From: an uncultured Eubacteriales bacterium
Lineage (GTDB): Bacteria; Bacillota; Clostridia; Oscillospirales; CAG-272
Reading direction: 5' to 3'
NCBI GenBank assembly: GCA_934402395.1
Contig: CAKRTQ010000010.1
Coordinates: 1 to 64,000, forward strand
DNA: 64,000 bases
Shown: one piece after another, positions 34,302 to 42,059 of the stretch
Position numbering within the stretch: the stretch's first letter is position 1
Layout: each line of letters begins with the position of its first letter
The notes under the pieces: generated by a model
The model's input: only the letters and a program-made list of their open reading frames with translations
The model's database searches: none
What the model was told of the DNA's origin: nothing
Position numbers and translations under genes: made by a program

Positions 34302-35783
34302 TTATGAACCGAGCTTTTTGACCTTCTTCCAGCTTTCCACAGTCTGCTTGATCGCTATATCCGCGACCTTTTTGGAAGAGTTGATGCTGGTGGTGATATT
34401 CTGACCGTTCTTTACGGCAGTTTCGACCTTGCTGCGAAGGCCGCCCCACTTATACGCCTCGGCAAGGTCGGTATAAATGGTGTCAAGGATTATCTGTATC
34501 GTGTTTGACGCCTCGATATCGGGAGCGTAACGGGTCTTTACACACACCTCAAAATATGCGGGCGTAACGGTGGTGAGCGACTGGACTGACATTGCCTCCA
34601 TGATGAAAGCGGCGCGGTCAAGGCGATCGCCTATCGCCGACTGCGGGAAACCGAGGCAAGTCACACCGTAGCAGGTGGTGAAGCAGTAGTATTCCTTCTG
34701 ATCGGAATCGTACTTGGGGCTGGGAACGATGCCGACATCAAGGTCGGAATCGCGAAGGGTGATGAGATGGTAGAGGACCTCGGGCATGAAGAGTGCTTCC
34801 GAGTTACGGAAGTGCGCCATGACATCGGCATCAGCGCCCATAAAAATACCGGTGTTGCCCGCTGTTTTTGCAGTGATCTTGTCGGCTACGGCAAGGCTGC
34901 GCTCGTTGCCCACATTGATCTCGGGGATATCCTCGGCATTGTTGCGGCTGATGAACTCGCCGGACGACATGAGCATGATGAAGCCGAAGGAATTCTGTGC
35001 CGAAATACCGTAGACAGACGAACCTGTGCCGTTTAGGTCGGGGACCGTTGCTGTCTCAGCCATTTCAAACATCTTGTCGAGCGTCCAGGTGTTGTTCTTT
35101 ACGCAGTCATAGGGAGATTCGAGCTGGTTTGCCTCAAGTATCTTCTTGTTGAAAAATACGCCGCGCGCCGACATATTGTCAACAGTGGTTATGTCGCCGA
35201 CGGCAAAGAACTGGCGATTGCCTATCGACCACGACTTGTTGCAGGTCTGCGACCACCATTTTGCACCGAGGTCGATGCGCTCGATGTCATGGAGATCCCA
35301 GAGAAGTCCCGCCTGTGCGCTTTCGGCTGCGTCGGTAACGCTCATGTACACGGCGTCAAAGCTATCGTCGCCGGTAGCGACAAGGTTTTCAAGTTTGGGT
35401 TTGAAGGACGCACTGCCGCTCTGTATCTCATCGATCTTTACACGGTAGGTCTCTTCGATGAATTTGTTGCGGCGGTATACTGCGAGCTTCAGCGTATCGG
35501 TATCATCCTCGGTAGCCATAAGGTCGGACTTCCAGATACCGTTGTAATAACGCGAATAGAAAGTGACCGTTGCATCGCCGAAATCCTTTGAACCGAGAAC
35601 GGAGGGCGCGGTGGGAGTGGTATCCTCGGGCGCCGTGGTCGCGGCATCGGCTGTGGATGAAGGCGCATCACCGCCTGTGGTGCCGTCGCCATCGCCGTGT
35701 GCGGCGCAACCGGCAAAAGCACCGATAAGCATAAGAAGCGCCACGGCAAGCACTGCCGAACGCATAAATACTGTCTTTTTCAT
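34302..35783 (-). CDS. Extracellular solute-binding lipoprotein (family 1-like), paralog 2
   Basis: A 493-aa lipoprotein with lipobox FAGC (Cys26) and the same domain plan as paralog 1, sharing long blocks such as FYSRYYNGIWKSDLMATED, GAKWWSQTCNKSWS and DLDVGIVPSPKYDS. ATG 35783 follows GGAG by 6 bases; the earlier ATG touches the site. The gene is 24 bases after the HMA-domain gene and 116 bases before paralog 1. It probably binds an oligosaccharide, as family-1 proteins do, but the ligand cannot be read from sequence. Confidence 0.85.
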   Translation of the reverse strand: MKKTVFMRSAVLAVALLMLIGAFAGCAAHGDGDGTTGGDAPSSTADAATTAPEDTTPTAPSVLGSKDFGDATVTFYSRYYNGIWKSDLMATEDDTDTLKLAVYRRNKFIEETYRVKIDEIQSGSASFKPKLENLVATGDDSFDAVYMSVTDAAESAQAGLLWDLHDIERIDLGAKWWSQTCNKSWSIGNRQFFAVGDITTVDNMSARGVFFNKKILEANQLESPYDCVKNNTWTLDKMFEMAETATVPDLNGTGSSVYGISAQNSFGFIMLMSSGEFISRNNAEDIPEINVGNERSLAVADKITAKTAGNTGIFMGADADVMAHFRNSEALFMPEVLYHLITLRDSDLDVGIVPSPKYDSDQKEYYCFTTCYGVTCLGFPQSAIGDRLDRAAFIMEAMSVQSLTTVTPAYFEVCVKTRYAPDIEASNTIQIILDTIYTDLAEAYKWGGLRSKVETAVKNGQNITTSINSSKKVADIAIKQTVESWKKVKKLGS

Positions 35784-35807
35784 TGTCATCTCCGTTTTTA
35801 TTTCGTT

Positions 35808-36080
35808 TTACTTCTTTTCAATGAGTCCCTTGAAGTCAAAGCCGGCTTCCTTTACGACCTTTTCGACCGCTTCCTTCACCACGGGGAGAGAGGCCACGAT
35901 GTCGATCTTGCCGTCCTTTACGGATGCGACCGCCTTTTCGATACCGGGGATCTTTGTGAGCAGTTCGGTGACTTTTCTGGCGCAGTTTTCGCACTTCATA
36001 CCGCCGATATTCAGGCTGTATTCATGCTCCGCCGCGTCGGAAGCTGCCGATTTTACCTTTTTTACGAGATTTTCAAACAT
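35808..36080 (-). CDS. Heavy-metal-associated (HMA) domain protein
   Basis: A 90-aa cytoplasmic protein with a ferredoxin-like HMA fold. The motif GGMKCENCARKV (Cys at about residues 28 and 31) binds soft metals such as Cu(I) or Zn in the copper chaperone family; EAGFDFKGL closes the domain. The first 20 residues form an extra amphipathic helix. ATG 36080 follows AAAGG by 9 bases. There is no copper ATPase nearby; it leads the solute-binding operon, which is unexpected. Confidence 0.85.
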   Translation of the reverse strand: MFENLVKKVKSAASDAAEHEYSLNIGGMKCENCARKVTELLTKIPGIEKAVASVKDGKIDIVASLPVVKEAVEKVVKEAGFDFKGLIEKK

Positions 36081-36131
36081 AATATCATACCTTTCTTTCC
36101 TGTGCGGCAATGCGCACATCAATACAGAATA

Positions 36132-36160
36132 ATTGTACCACATTTTTACCGCCAATGCAA
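36132..36160 (-). promoter_or_regulatory. Promoter of the hma-sbp-sbp-nth operon
   Basis: Minus strand TTGCAT (36155-36160), 17-base spacer, TGG-TACAAT (-10 at 36132-36137). Divergent from the dut promoter. Confidence 0.65.
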
Positions 36161-36216
36161 TAGCAAAAAGGACGATTTTCAAATGTTATATTTCCTTTAA
36201 TATACGTGCAAAGCTC

Positions 36217-36245
36217 TTGCGCGCACGCGGAGAGTATGGTATAAT
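36217..36245 (+). promoter_or_regulatory. Promoter of the dut-mre operon
   Basis: TTGCGC (36217-36222), 17-base spacer, TGG-TATAAT (-10 at 36240-36245). Confidence 0.7.
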
Positions 36246-36278
36246 AACATGTAATATTGTAGATATGTGAGGTTCGCA

Positions 36279-36725
36279 ATGAGCATCCCCGTTAAAATAA
36301 AGCTTACGCGCGGCGCGCGCGTGCCCGAATATGCCACCGCAGGGTCGGCGGCGGTCGATCTTCGCGCTGCCCTTGAGGGCGGCAGTGTAACGCTTGCCCC
36401 CGGCTGCCGGGCAAAGATCCCCACGGGGATCGCCATTTCCCCCGAAAGGGCGGACGTGGTTGCCGTTATCGCCGGACGCAGCGGTCTCGGCGCAAAATTC
36501 GGAGTAACACTTTCAAACGGCATCGGCGTTATAGACTCCGATTACCGCGGCGAGATATCGGTAACGCTGACGAACCACTCTGATATCCCCTTTACCGTGA
36601 ACGACGGCGACCGCATTGCCCAGATGATGTTTATACCCGTTATGCACGCGGATTTTGAGATATCCGAGGAGCTTGACGAGACCGAGCGCGGTGCGGGCGG
36701 CTTCGGTTCAACCGGAGTCAGATAA
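36279..36725 (+). CDS. dut: dUTP diphosphatase
   Basis: A 148-aa trimeric dUTPase that hydrolyses dUTP to dUMP and pyrophosphate, keeping uracil out of DNA. The five motifs are present: AAVDLRA, GRSGLGAKFGV, GVIDSDYRGEI (catalytic Asp and Tyr region), GDRIAQMM, and the C-terminal GGFGSTG arm. ATG 36279 follows GAGG by 6 bases; an in-frame GTG 12 bases earlier lies in the site itself. First gene of a long plus-strand run and 13 bases before maf. Confidence 0.95.
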   Translation: MSIPVKIKLTRGARVPEYATAGSAAVDLRAALEGGSVTLAPGCRAKIPTGIAISPERADVVAVIAGRSGLGAKFGVTLSNGIGVIDSDYRGEISVTLTNHSDIPFTVNDGDRIAQMMFIPVMHADFEISEELDETERGAGGFGSTGVR

Positions 36726-36738
36726 GGAGCCGGATGAA

Positions 36739-37344
36739 ATGATAAAGCTGATACTTGCCTCCGCCTCTCCGCGCAGAAGCGACATACTGCGCGCGGCGGG
36801 CATAAAATTTGAGGTCCGTCCCACCGACGCCGATGAAAGCTTGCCCGATGACACTCCCGTTCCCGAAGCGGTAACGCTGATATCCGGGCGCAAATGCCGC
36901 GCGGCGGCAGCCGCCGCCGAAAGACCCGCCGCAGGCGACGACATATATATCCTTGCCGCCGACACCGCTGTTGAATGCTTCGGCGAGCGCATGGGCAAGC
37001 CCCGCGACCGTGACGACGCGCGGCGCATGCTCACCATGCTTGCCGGCTGCGGCAGTGCGGTGCATACAGGTTTTACCGTCATGCGCCTCTCTGACGGAAG
37101 GACGGCGGACGGCTGCGAGACGACATACGTCACATTTGACGGCATGACCGAGCGCGAGATAGAGGACTATATATCGACCGACGAGCCTTACGATAAGGCG
37201 GGCGCATACGGCATACAGGGACGCGCCGCGCTTTATATTCCCGGTATAACGGGCGATTATTTCAACGTCATGGGACTGCCGCTGCACGCGGTATATGCAA
37301 CGCTGCGCGACACCTTCGGCGTAACGATGACGGAATTCGAATAG
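36739..37344 (+). CDS. maf: Maf family nucleotide pyrophosphatase
   Basis: A 201-aa Maf protein. N-terminal LILASASPRRSDIL is the phosphate-binding signature; ISGRKCRAA and DTAVECFGERMGKP follow, and YDKAGAYGIQG closes the active site. Maf proteins hydrolyse modified or canonical nucleoside triphosphates and often sit beside mreBCD. ATG 36739 follows AAGGAG by 9 bases. The pairing with dut makes a nucleotide-sanitising unit at the head of the cell-shape operon. Confidence 0.93.
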   Translation: MIKLILASASPRRSDILRAAGIKFEVRPTDADESLPDDTPVPEAVTLISGRKCRAAAAAAERPAAGDDIYILAADTAVECFGERMGKPRDRDDARRMLTMLAGCGSAVHTGFTVMRLSDGRTADGCETTYVTFDGMTEREIEDYISTDEPYDKAGAYGIQGRAALYIPGITGDYFNVMGLPLHAVYATLRDTFGVTMTEFE

Positions 37345-37362
37345 ATCACAAGGAGAGCGAAG

Positions 37363-38364
37363 ATGGCAAAACACATAGGTATCGACCTCGGAACAGCCAA
37401 CACGCTTGTTTATATGAAGGGCAAAGGGATAGTCCTGCGCGAGCCGTCGGTGGTGGCTATAAATCAGCTCACCAAAAAGGTGGTCGCCGTAGGCGGGGAC
37501 GCAAAAAGGATGCTCGGAAAAACGCCGGGCAGCATTGTGGCGTATCCTCCGCTCAAGGACGGCGTTATAGCGGACTTTGACGTAACGGCAAAAATGCTGC
37601 ATCACTTTTTTGCAAAAACCGCTGCCGACAGCATTTTTTCCGCTCCGTCGGTGATAATATGCATCCCACACGACGTCACCGAGGTGGAACGCCGCGCGGT
37701 CGAGGATGCGACGTTTGAAGCCGGCGCAAAAAACGTGGCTCTTATCGAGGAACCGATAGCGGCTGCTATCGGCTCGGGGCTGCGCATAGGCGTTTCGCGC
37801 GGTTCGATGATAGTTGATATAGGCGGCGGAACGACCGAGGTCGCGGTGCTGAGCCTCGGCGGCGTGGTGGTATCACGCTCGCTGCGCGTTGCCGGGAACG
37901 AGATCGACGACGCCATAGTCCAGTACATGAAGCGCGAATATCAGGTGCTGATAGGTCCCGGCACAGCCGAGGCTCTCAAAAAGAACATAGGCTCGGTCTA
38001 CCCGGGGCTTGACCGCGGTGAAATGGAGATCCGCGGACGCAATCTGCGCACCGGTCTGCCCGCAATAATGACTCTCACCTCAGCGCATATGCGCGCCGCG
38101 ATGAAGCCGCAGACCGATGAGATAATCGACACCATCTGCTCGGCGCTTGAGGCGACGCCGCCCGAGCTGAGCGCGGATATATACGATTTCGGGATAATGC
38201 TGGCGGGCGGAGGCGCACTTATCGGCGGTCTTGCCCAGCTGCTTTCCGACCGCACCGGGCTGCGTGTGACGGTCGCAAAGCGTCCGCTCGACAGCGTGGC
38301 TCTCGGCATAGGCAAGGTCATTGAGACCGGAATGCAGGGAGTCGTGAATTACAGAGCAAGATAA
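37363..38364 (+). CDS. mreB: Rod-shape actin homolog MreB
   Basis: A 333-aa actin-like ATPase. Phosphate 1 GIDLGTANTLVY, connecting EEPIAAAIGSG, phosphate 2 IVDIGGGTTEVAV and adenosine loop MLAGGGALIGGL are all intact. MreB filaments guide the elongasome that inserts lateral wall. mreC follows after 48 bases. Confidence 0.97.
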   Translation: MAKHIGIDLGTANTLVYMKGKGIVLREPSVVAINQLTKKVVAVGGDAKRMLGKTPGSIVAYPPLKDGVIADFDVTAKMLHHFFAKTAADSIFSAPSVIICIPHDVTEVERRAVEDATFEAGAKNVALIEEPIAAAIGSGLRIGVSRGSMIVDIGGGTTEVAVLSLGGVVVSRSLRVAGNEIDDAIVQYMKREYQVLIGPGTAEALKKNIGSVYPGLDRGEMEIRGRNLRTGLPAIMTLTSAHMRAAMKPQTDEIIDTICSALEATPPELSADIYDFGIMLAGGGALIGGLAQLLSDRTGLRVTVAKRPLDSVALGIGKVIETGMQGVVNYRAR

Positions 38365-38412
38365 TACCGCCGGTAGGAAGCTCTTTTTTGCGCAGGCAGA
38401 ATCCGTAAGATA

Positions 38413-39249
38413 ATGAATATTTTCAAAAACAGATTTTTTATAATAGCTCTTATCGCGGCGTTTCTTTTGTCGATAGTTCCCACGGTGCTTTGCGCAATGG
38501 GACAGGGATCGTACGTCCGCCGCGCGCTCGGTACGATAGCGCAGCCGTTCAGCTGGCTTTTCAGCAAGGCAGGCGAAGGACTTTCCGGCTTTTCTGTCTA
38601 CTTTACCGAAATACGCAGTCTGCGCGACGAAAACGCGGCTCTGCGCGCGCAGCTCGACGATTACCGCGACCGCATATACAACGCAAAAATGCTTGAGGAG
38701 GAGAACCGCTGGCTCTCCGACTACCTCGGTCTCAAAAAGGAGCACAGCGACTTTCTTTTTGAAGAAGCATCGGTGATAGGGCGCGAATCGGGCAATTACA
38801 GCACCGTTTACACCCTCTCGCGCGGTTCGCTGCATGACATCAGGGTCAATATGCCGGTGATCACCGATGACGGCGTGGTCGGATATGTCACAGAGGTCGG
38901 TCCTACATGGTGCCGTGCGGTGTCGATAATCGAAACCGCATCCTCGGTTGGCGCGTATGTCGAGCGTTCGGGGGAACTCGGGCTTGTTGAGGGCAGCTTT
39001 GAGCTGCGCTTTGACGGCAAATGCCGCATGGTGCGCCTCCCTGCCGATGCCGATGTACGCGTCGGCGACCGCGTGCTGACCTCCGGTCTCGGAAGCATAT
39101 ACCCGCGCGGACTTTTTGTCGGCGAGGTGGAATCTGTCGAGGCAGACCCGTACAGCCGCACACTCACCGCCGTGCTCAAGCCGAAAACAGATTATTCTTC
39201 GCTTGTAAAAGTGATGATAATAAAGGACTATAATATTTATTCCGAATAA
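38413..39249 (+). CDS. mreC: Rod-shape protein MreC
   Basis: A 278-aa bitopic protein: helix at about residues 8-28, coiled coil at about 57-95 (EIRSLRDENAALRAQLDDY), then two beta-rich domains with VIGRESGNYSTVYTLSRGS and GDRVLTSGLGSIYPRGLFVGEV, the MreC hallmarks. It links MreB to PBP2. Only 10 bases separate it from the following oxidoreductase gene rather than from mreD. Confidence 0.95.
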   Translation: MNIFKNRFFIIALIAAFLLSIVPTVLCAMGQGSYVRRALGTIAQPFSWLFSKAGEGLSGFSVYFTEIRSLRDENAALRAQLDDYRDRIYNAKMLEEENRWLSDYLGLKKEHSDFLFEEASVIGRESGNYSTVYTLSRGSLHDIRVNMPVITDDGVVGYVTEVGPTWCRAVSIIETASSVGAYVERSGELGLVEGSFELRFDGKCRMVRLPADADVRVGDRVLTSGLGSIYPRGLFVGEVESVEADPYSRTLTAVLKPKTDYSSLVKVMIIKDYNIYSE

Positions 39250-39259
39250 GGAGAATGTC

Positions 39260-40297
39260 ATGATAAGAACAGCTATGATAGGCTTTGGCGGCATCGCCCA
39301 GGGTCACAAGAATGCTCACCTGAAATTTGAAGCGGAAGGGCGCGAACGCCTTGTCGCCGTTTGCGACATCGACCCCGAGCAGGTCAAACGCCGCGTAAAG
39401 ATCAACCTTGAAGAGGCATCCGAAATATCCGGCGGTCACTTCAATGTATACACAGATTATCACGAAATGCTTGAAAAGGAGGAGATAGACCTCGTTGACA
39501 TCTGCGTTCCCTCCTTTCTGCACGCAAAAATAGCCACCGAAATGCTTGAGCGCGGCTACAATGTGCTCTCGGAAAAACCGATGGCTCTCAATTCTGCCGA
39601 CTGCGAGCGTATGCTTGCCGCATACGGCGCGGCGCGCGCAAACGGAAAATATCTTATGATAGGTCAGTGCCTGCACTTTTATCCGCAGTACGAATATCTG
39701 CGCGACTGCATATCGGACGGACGCTTCGGCAAGGTCACGAGCGCGGTATTTCAGCGTCTTTCAGGGATACCCATGTGGTCGTGGCAGAACTGGTACTGGG
39801 ACTACGAAAAGGCGGGCGGCGTTATCACGGATATGCAGATACACGATGTTGACATGGCAAGATGGCTGTTCGGCGAACCCGAATGGTGCGAATGCCGCGC
39901 ATCGAGCAAATACACAAAGTTCGACAACTCGCACGTCACCCTCGGCTACGACTTCCCCGTCACCTGTCTCGGCGACTGGACGCTGCGCGGCGTAAAGTTC
40001 AGTATGTCCTTCCGCGTGGGCTTTGAAGGCGCCAGCGTTATTTACGAGGGCGGAAAGCTGACCGTATATCCCGCCGACGGTTCGGAAGCATACGAGCCCG
40101 AATACCAGCACCCCAACACCGGGATCGCAGGCGAGATAGATTATCTTCTCACCCTTATCGCGAACGGCGGCGAGAATGTAAAAAACACTCCCGTGAGCGC
40201 CTACAACACCATACGCCTCACCGAAGCTCTGCGTGAAAGCGCAGAAGCCGGCGGAAAGAGAATATATCCCACATTCGTTGACGAAAAGAACGGCTGA
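39260..40297 (+). CDS. Gfo/Idh/MocA family oxidoreductase, inserted between mreC and mreD
   Basis: A 345-aa NAD(P)-dependent sugar dehydrogenase-like protein. The Rossmann motif MIGFGGIAQGH, catalytic-site EKPMAL and the active-site helix GGVITDMQIHDVDMARWLFG are all canonical, unlike the GH109-like homolog at 8385. Substrate unknown, probably a sugar or inositol. GGAG precedes the start. It sits where mreD is expected and is followed by a very stable hairpin, so it looks like a gene that joined the mre operon. Confidence 0.88.
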   Translation: MIRTAMIGFGGIAQGHKNAHLKFEAEGRERLVAVCDIDPEQVKRRVKINLEEASEISGGHFNVYTDYHEMLEKEEIDLVDICVPSFLHAKIATEMLERGYNVLSEKPMALNSADCERMLAAYGAARANGKYLMIGQCLHFYPQYEYLRDCISDGRFGKVTSAVFQRLSGIPMWSWQNWYWDYEKAGGVITDMQIHDVDMARWLFGEPEWCECRASSKYTKFDNSHVTLGYDFPVTCLGDWTLRGVKFSMSFRVGFEGASVIYEGGKLTVYPADGSEAYEPEYQHPNTGIAGEIDYLLTLIANGGENVKNTPVSAYNTIRLTEALRESAEAGGKRIYPTFVDEKNG

Positions 40298-40298
40298 T

Positions 40299-40337
40299 AC
40301 GTTCCGCGCCCCCGGCACAGCCGGGGGTGCGGAACGT
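40299..40337 (+). other. Very stable hairpin before mreD
   Basis: 18-bp stem (40299-40316/40320-40337, one G.U) with loop ACA, ending 19 bases before the mreD start. There is no T-run. It may shield the mRNA end or mark a processing site that sets the ratio of mreB/mreC to mreD. Confidence 0.55.
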
Positions 40338-40356
40338 CCGGAAAGGAGGAGTCGGC

Positions 40357-40914
40357 ATGGATCTCAATGAGAAAAAGCACGTGAATATTCCCGCCTCGCG
40401 CGCGGCGCTGAAGACCGCGCTTTTCGCTGCGGTCATATTCATATGCGCCGTGCTTGAGACCTCCTTTTTTTCAAAGGTGCGGCTCTTCTCGGCAACTCCG
40501 GATATAATGCTCGCTCTCGTTATGGGGCTTGCCGTTTTTGACGGCGAACGCACCGGAGCCGCGCTCGGGATATGGGCGGGAGTGGTCGCCGATGCCCTCG
40601 GCGGTGCGGGACTTATGTTTTCTCCTCTTTTCTATATGCTTGCCGGTTATCTTGCCGGCATTGCCGTCAAGACCCTGCTGGGAAAGAACTTTCCCTCATG
40701 GCTCGTGCTTTGCTTTGCGGGGTATTTCTGCCGCGCCTTGCTTTCACTCATCTCCGCCGCGCTCACGGCAGACGCGGCATCCCTCAGCTTTTCGGTGGCG
40801 ATGCGGCATATCGTACTGCCGGAATTCGCAAGCTCATTCCCGCTTGCAATGCTTTTTTACTTCCTTACGCGGCTGCTTTGCCGCCCCTTCCACAAATCAA
40901 TGGAAATGACCTGA
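40357..40914 (+). CDS. mreD: Rod-shape protein MreD
   Basis: A 185-aa polytopic protein with five or six helices. FSATPDIMLALVMGLAVFDGERTGAALGIWAGVVADALGG matches the MreD pattern (PD.... G ... G...G...D). ATG 40357 (MDLNEKK) follows AAAGGAGG. Completes mreBCD despite the intervening oxidoreductase. Confidence 0.9.
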   Translation: MDLNEKKHVNIPASRAALKTALFAAVIFICAVLETSFFSKVRLFSATPDIMLALVMGLAVFDGERTGAALGIWAGVVADALGGAGLMFSPLFYMLAGYLAGIAVKTLLGKNFPSWLVLCFAGYFCRALLSLISAALTADAASLSFSVAMRHIVLPEFASSFPLAMLFYFLTRLLCRPFHKSMEMT

Positions 40915-40928
40915 AAGGAGACAACGGT

Positions 40929-42023
40929 ATGAACGAAAACAACAACGCTCCGCAAAACGAACTGAATGACGACCGTACGGCTGCCGGCGACGGACTCGGC
41001 GGTGCGCGCCGCGCATTCAATATATTCGGCTTTGCTTTTTTTGCAATGGCTGTTATCGAATACGCGCTTTCTTACGGTCTTGTATTTCTCGGGAACCGTT
41101 TTTTCCCCGAGGCTGCCGCGACCGAATGGTTTTTCTGGCTTCGCGGGAGCGCGGTGATATATCTTTTTGCCATGCCTGCGGCGTGGCTGATAATGCGGCG
41201 TCTGCCGCGCCGCGAGCTTGCGGAACCCATGCCGGACGGCTCCCGCTGCAAACCGAAAAAGCTCGGCGGGTATGATTTCTTTATTGCCATGCTGATGGCT
41301 CTCGGTATCATGCAGCTCGGCAATCTGGTAAGCGTGCTGATAAACGCAATAATGCTCACGGCATCCGGGCGCACCTCCGCTTCGGGACTCGACACGGTCA
41401 TGCTGAATCTCAATCCCGTGGCGATATTCGCCTTTGTCGTTGTGATAGGTCCGCTCATGGAGGAGCTTATCTTCCGTAAGCTGATAATCGACCGCCTCTC
41501 GGAATACGGTGCTCTTTTGTCGGCGGTCATGTCGGCAATGACGTTCGGGCTTTTTCACGGCAATCTTCAGCAGTATTTTTACGCCTTTGCCGTAGGGCTT
41601 TTTCTTGCCTTTATCTACATCCGCACGCGTAACATCCGCACAACAGTGCTCATGCATATGACGCTGAACCTTGTGGGCGGCTTTATCCCTTCGATGCTTC
41701 TGCGTCTTATCGGCGGCACCGAGGGACTGAACGACATCATTATGCGGCTTTCGGGCGACGAATCGGACGTAATCGGCGCGCTTGTTGACTTCATGGGTCC
41801 GCTCATGGCGGTATACGCATGGTCGCTTACGTTGATGGGACTCGGAATCGTCGGCATATGCCTGCTCGTTTCCGAGCGCAAAAAATTCACATTTGCCCCA
41901 TGCCGCCCGGCGGGAACTCCGATACCGCGCCAAAAACGCGGCGAGGTGATATTCCTCAACGCCGGGATGCTGCTCTTCATAGCGGCAATGGCGGCTGTGC
42001 TCGCACTGAGCTTTATCGCCTGA
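40929..42023 (+). CDS. CPBP (Abi) family intramembrane metalloprotease
   Basis: A 364-aa polytopic protein with about eight helices. The family motifs are EELIFRK (EExxxR), FGLFHGN (second motif His) and MHMTLN (third motif). CPBP proteins resemble Rce1 and act in protein processing, bacteriocin immunity or transport. The 100-residue N-terminal part and long C-terminal tail extend the core. ATG 40929 follows AAAGGAG by 8 bases. Its place between mreD and PBP2 suggests an envelope role. Confidence 0.88.
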   Translation: MNENNNAPQNELNDDRTAAGDGLGGARRAFNIFGFAFFAMAVIEYALSYGLVFLGNRFFPEAAATEWFFWLRGSAVIYLFAMPAAWLIMRRLPRRELAEPMPDGSRCKPKKLGGYDFFIAMLMALGIMQLGNLVSVLINAIMLTASGRTSASGLDTVMLNLNPVAIFAFVVVIGPLMEELIFRKLIIDRLSEYGALLSAVMSAMTFGLFHGNLQQYFYAFAVGLFLAFIYIRTRNIRTTVLMHMTLNLVGGFIPSMLLRLIGGTEGLNDIIMRLSGDESDVIGALVDFMGPLMAVYAWSLTLMGLGIVGICLLVSERKKFTFAPCRPAGTPIPRQKRGEVIFLNAGMLLFIAAMAAVLALSFIA

Positions 42024-42059
42024 TATCTCTCCCGCAAAACCCGAAGAAAGGAGCACTGT

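Noticed and set aside
40857..42056. A 399-codon minus-strand frame opposite the CPBP protease gene
   Set aside because: His/Arg/Glu-rich shadow of a multi-helix protein with intact catalytic motifs on the plus strand.
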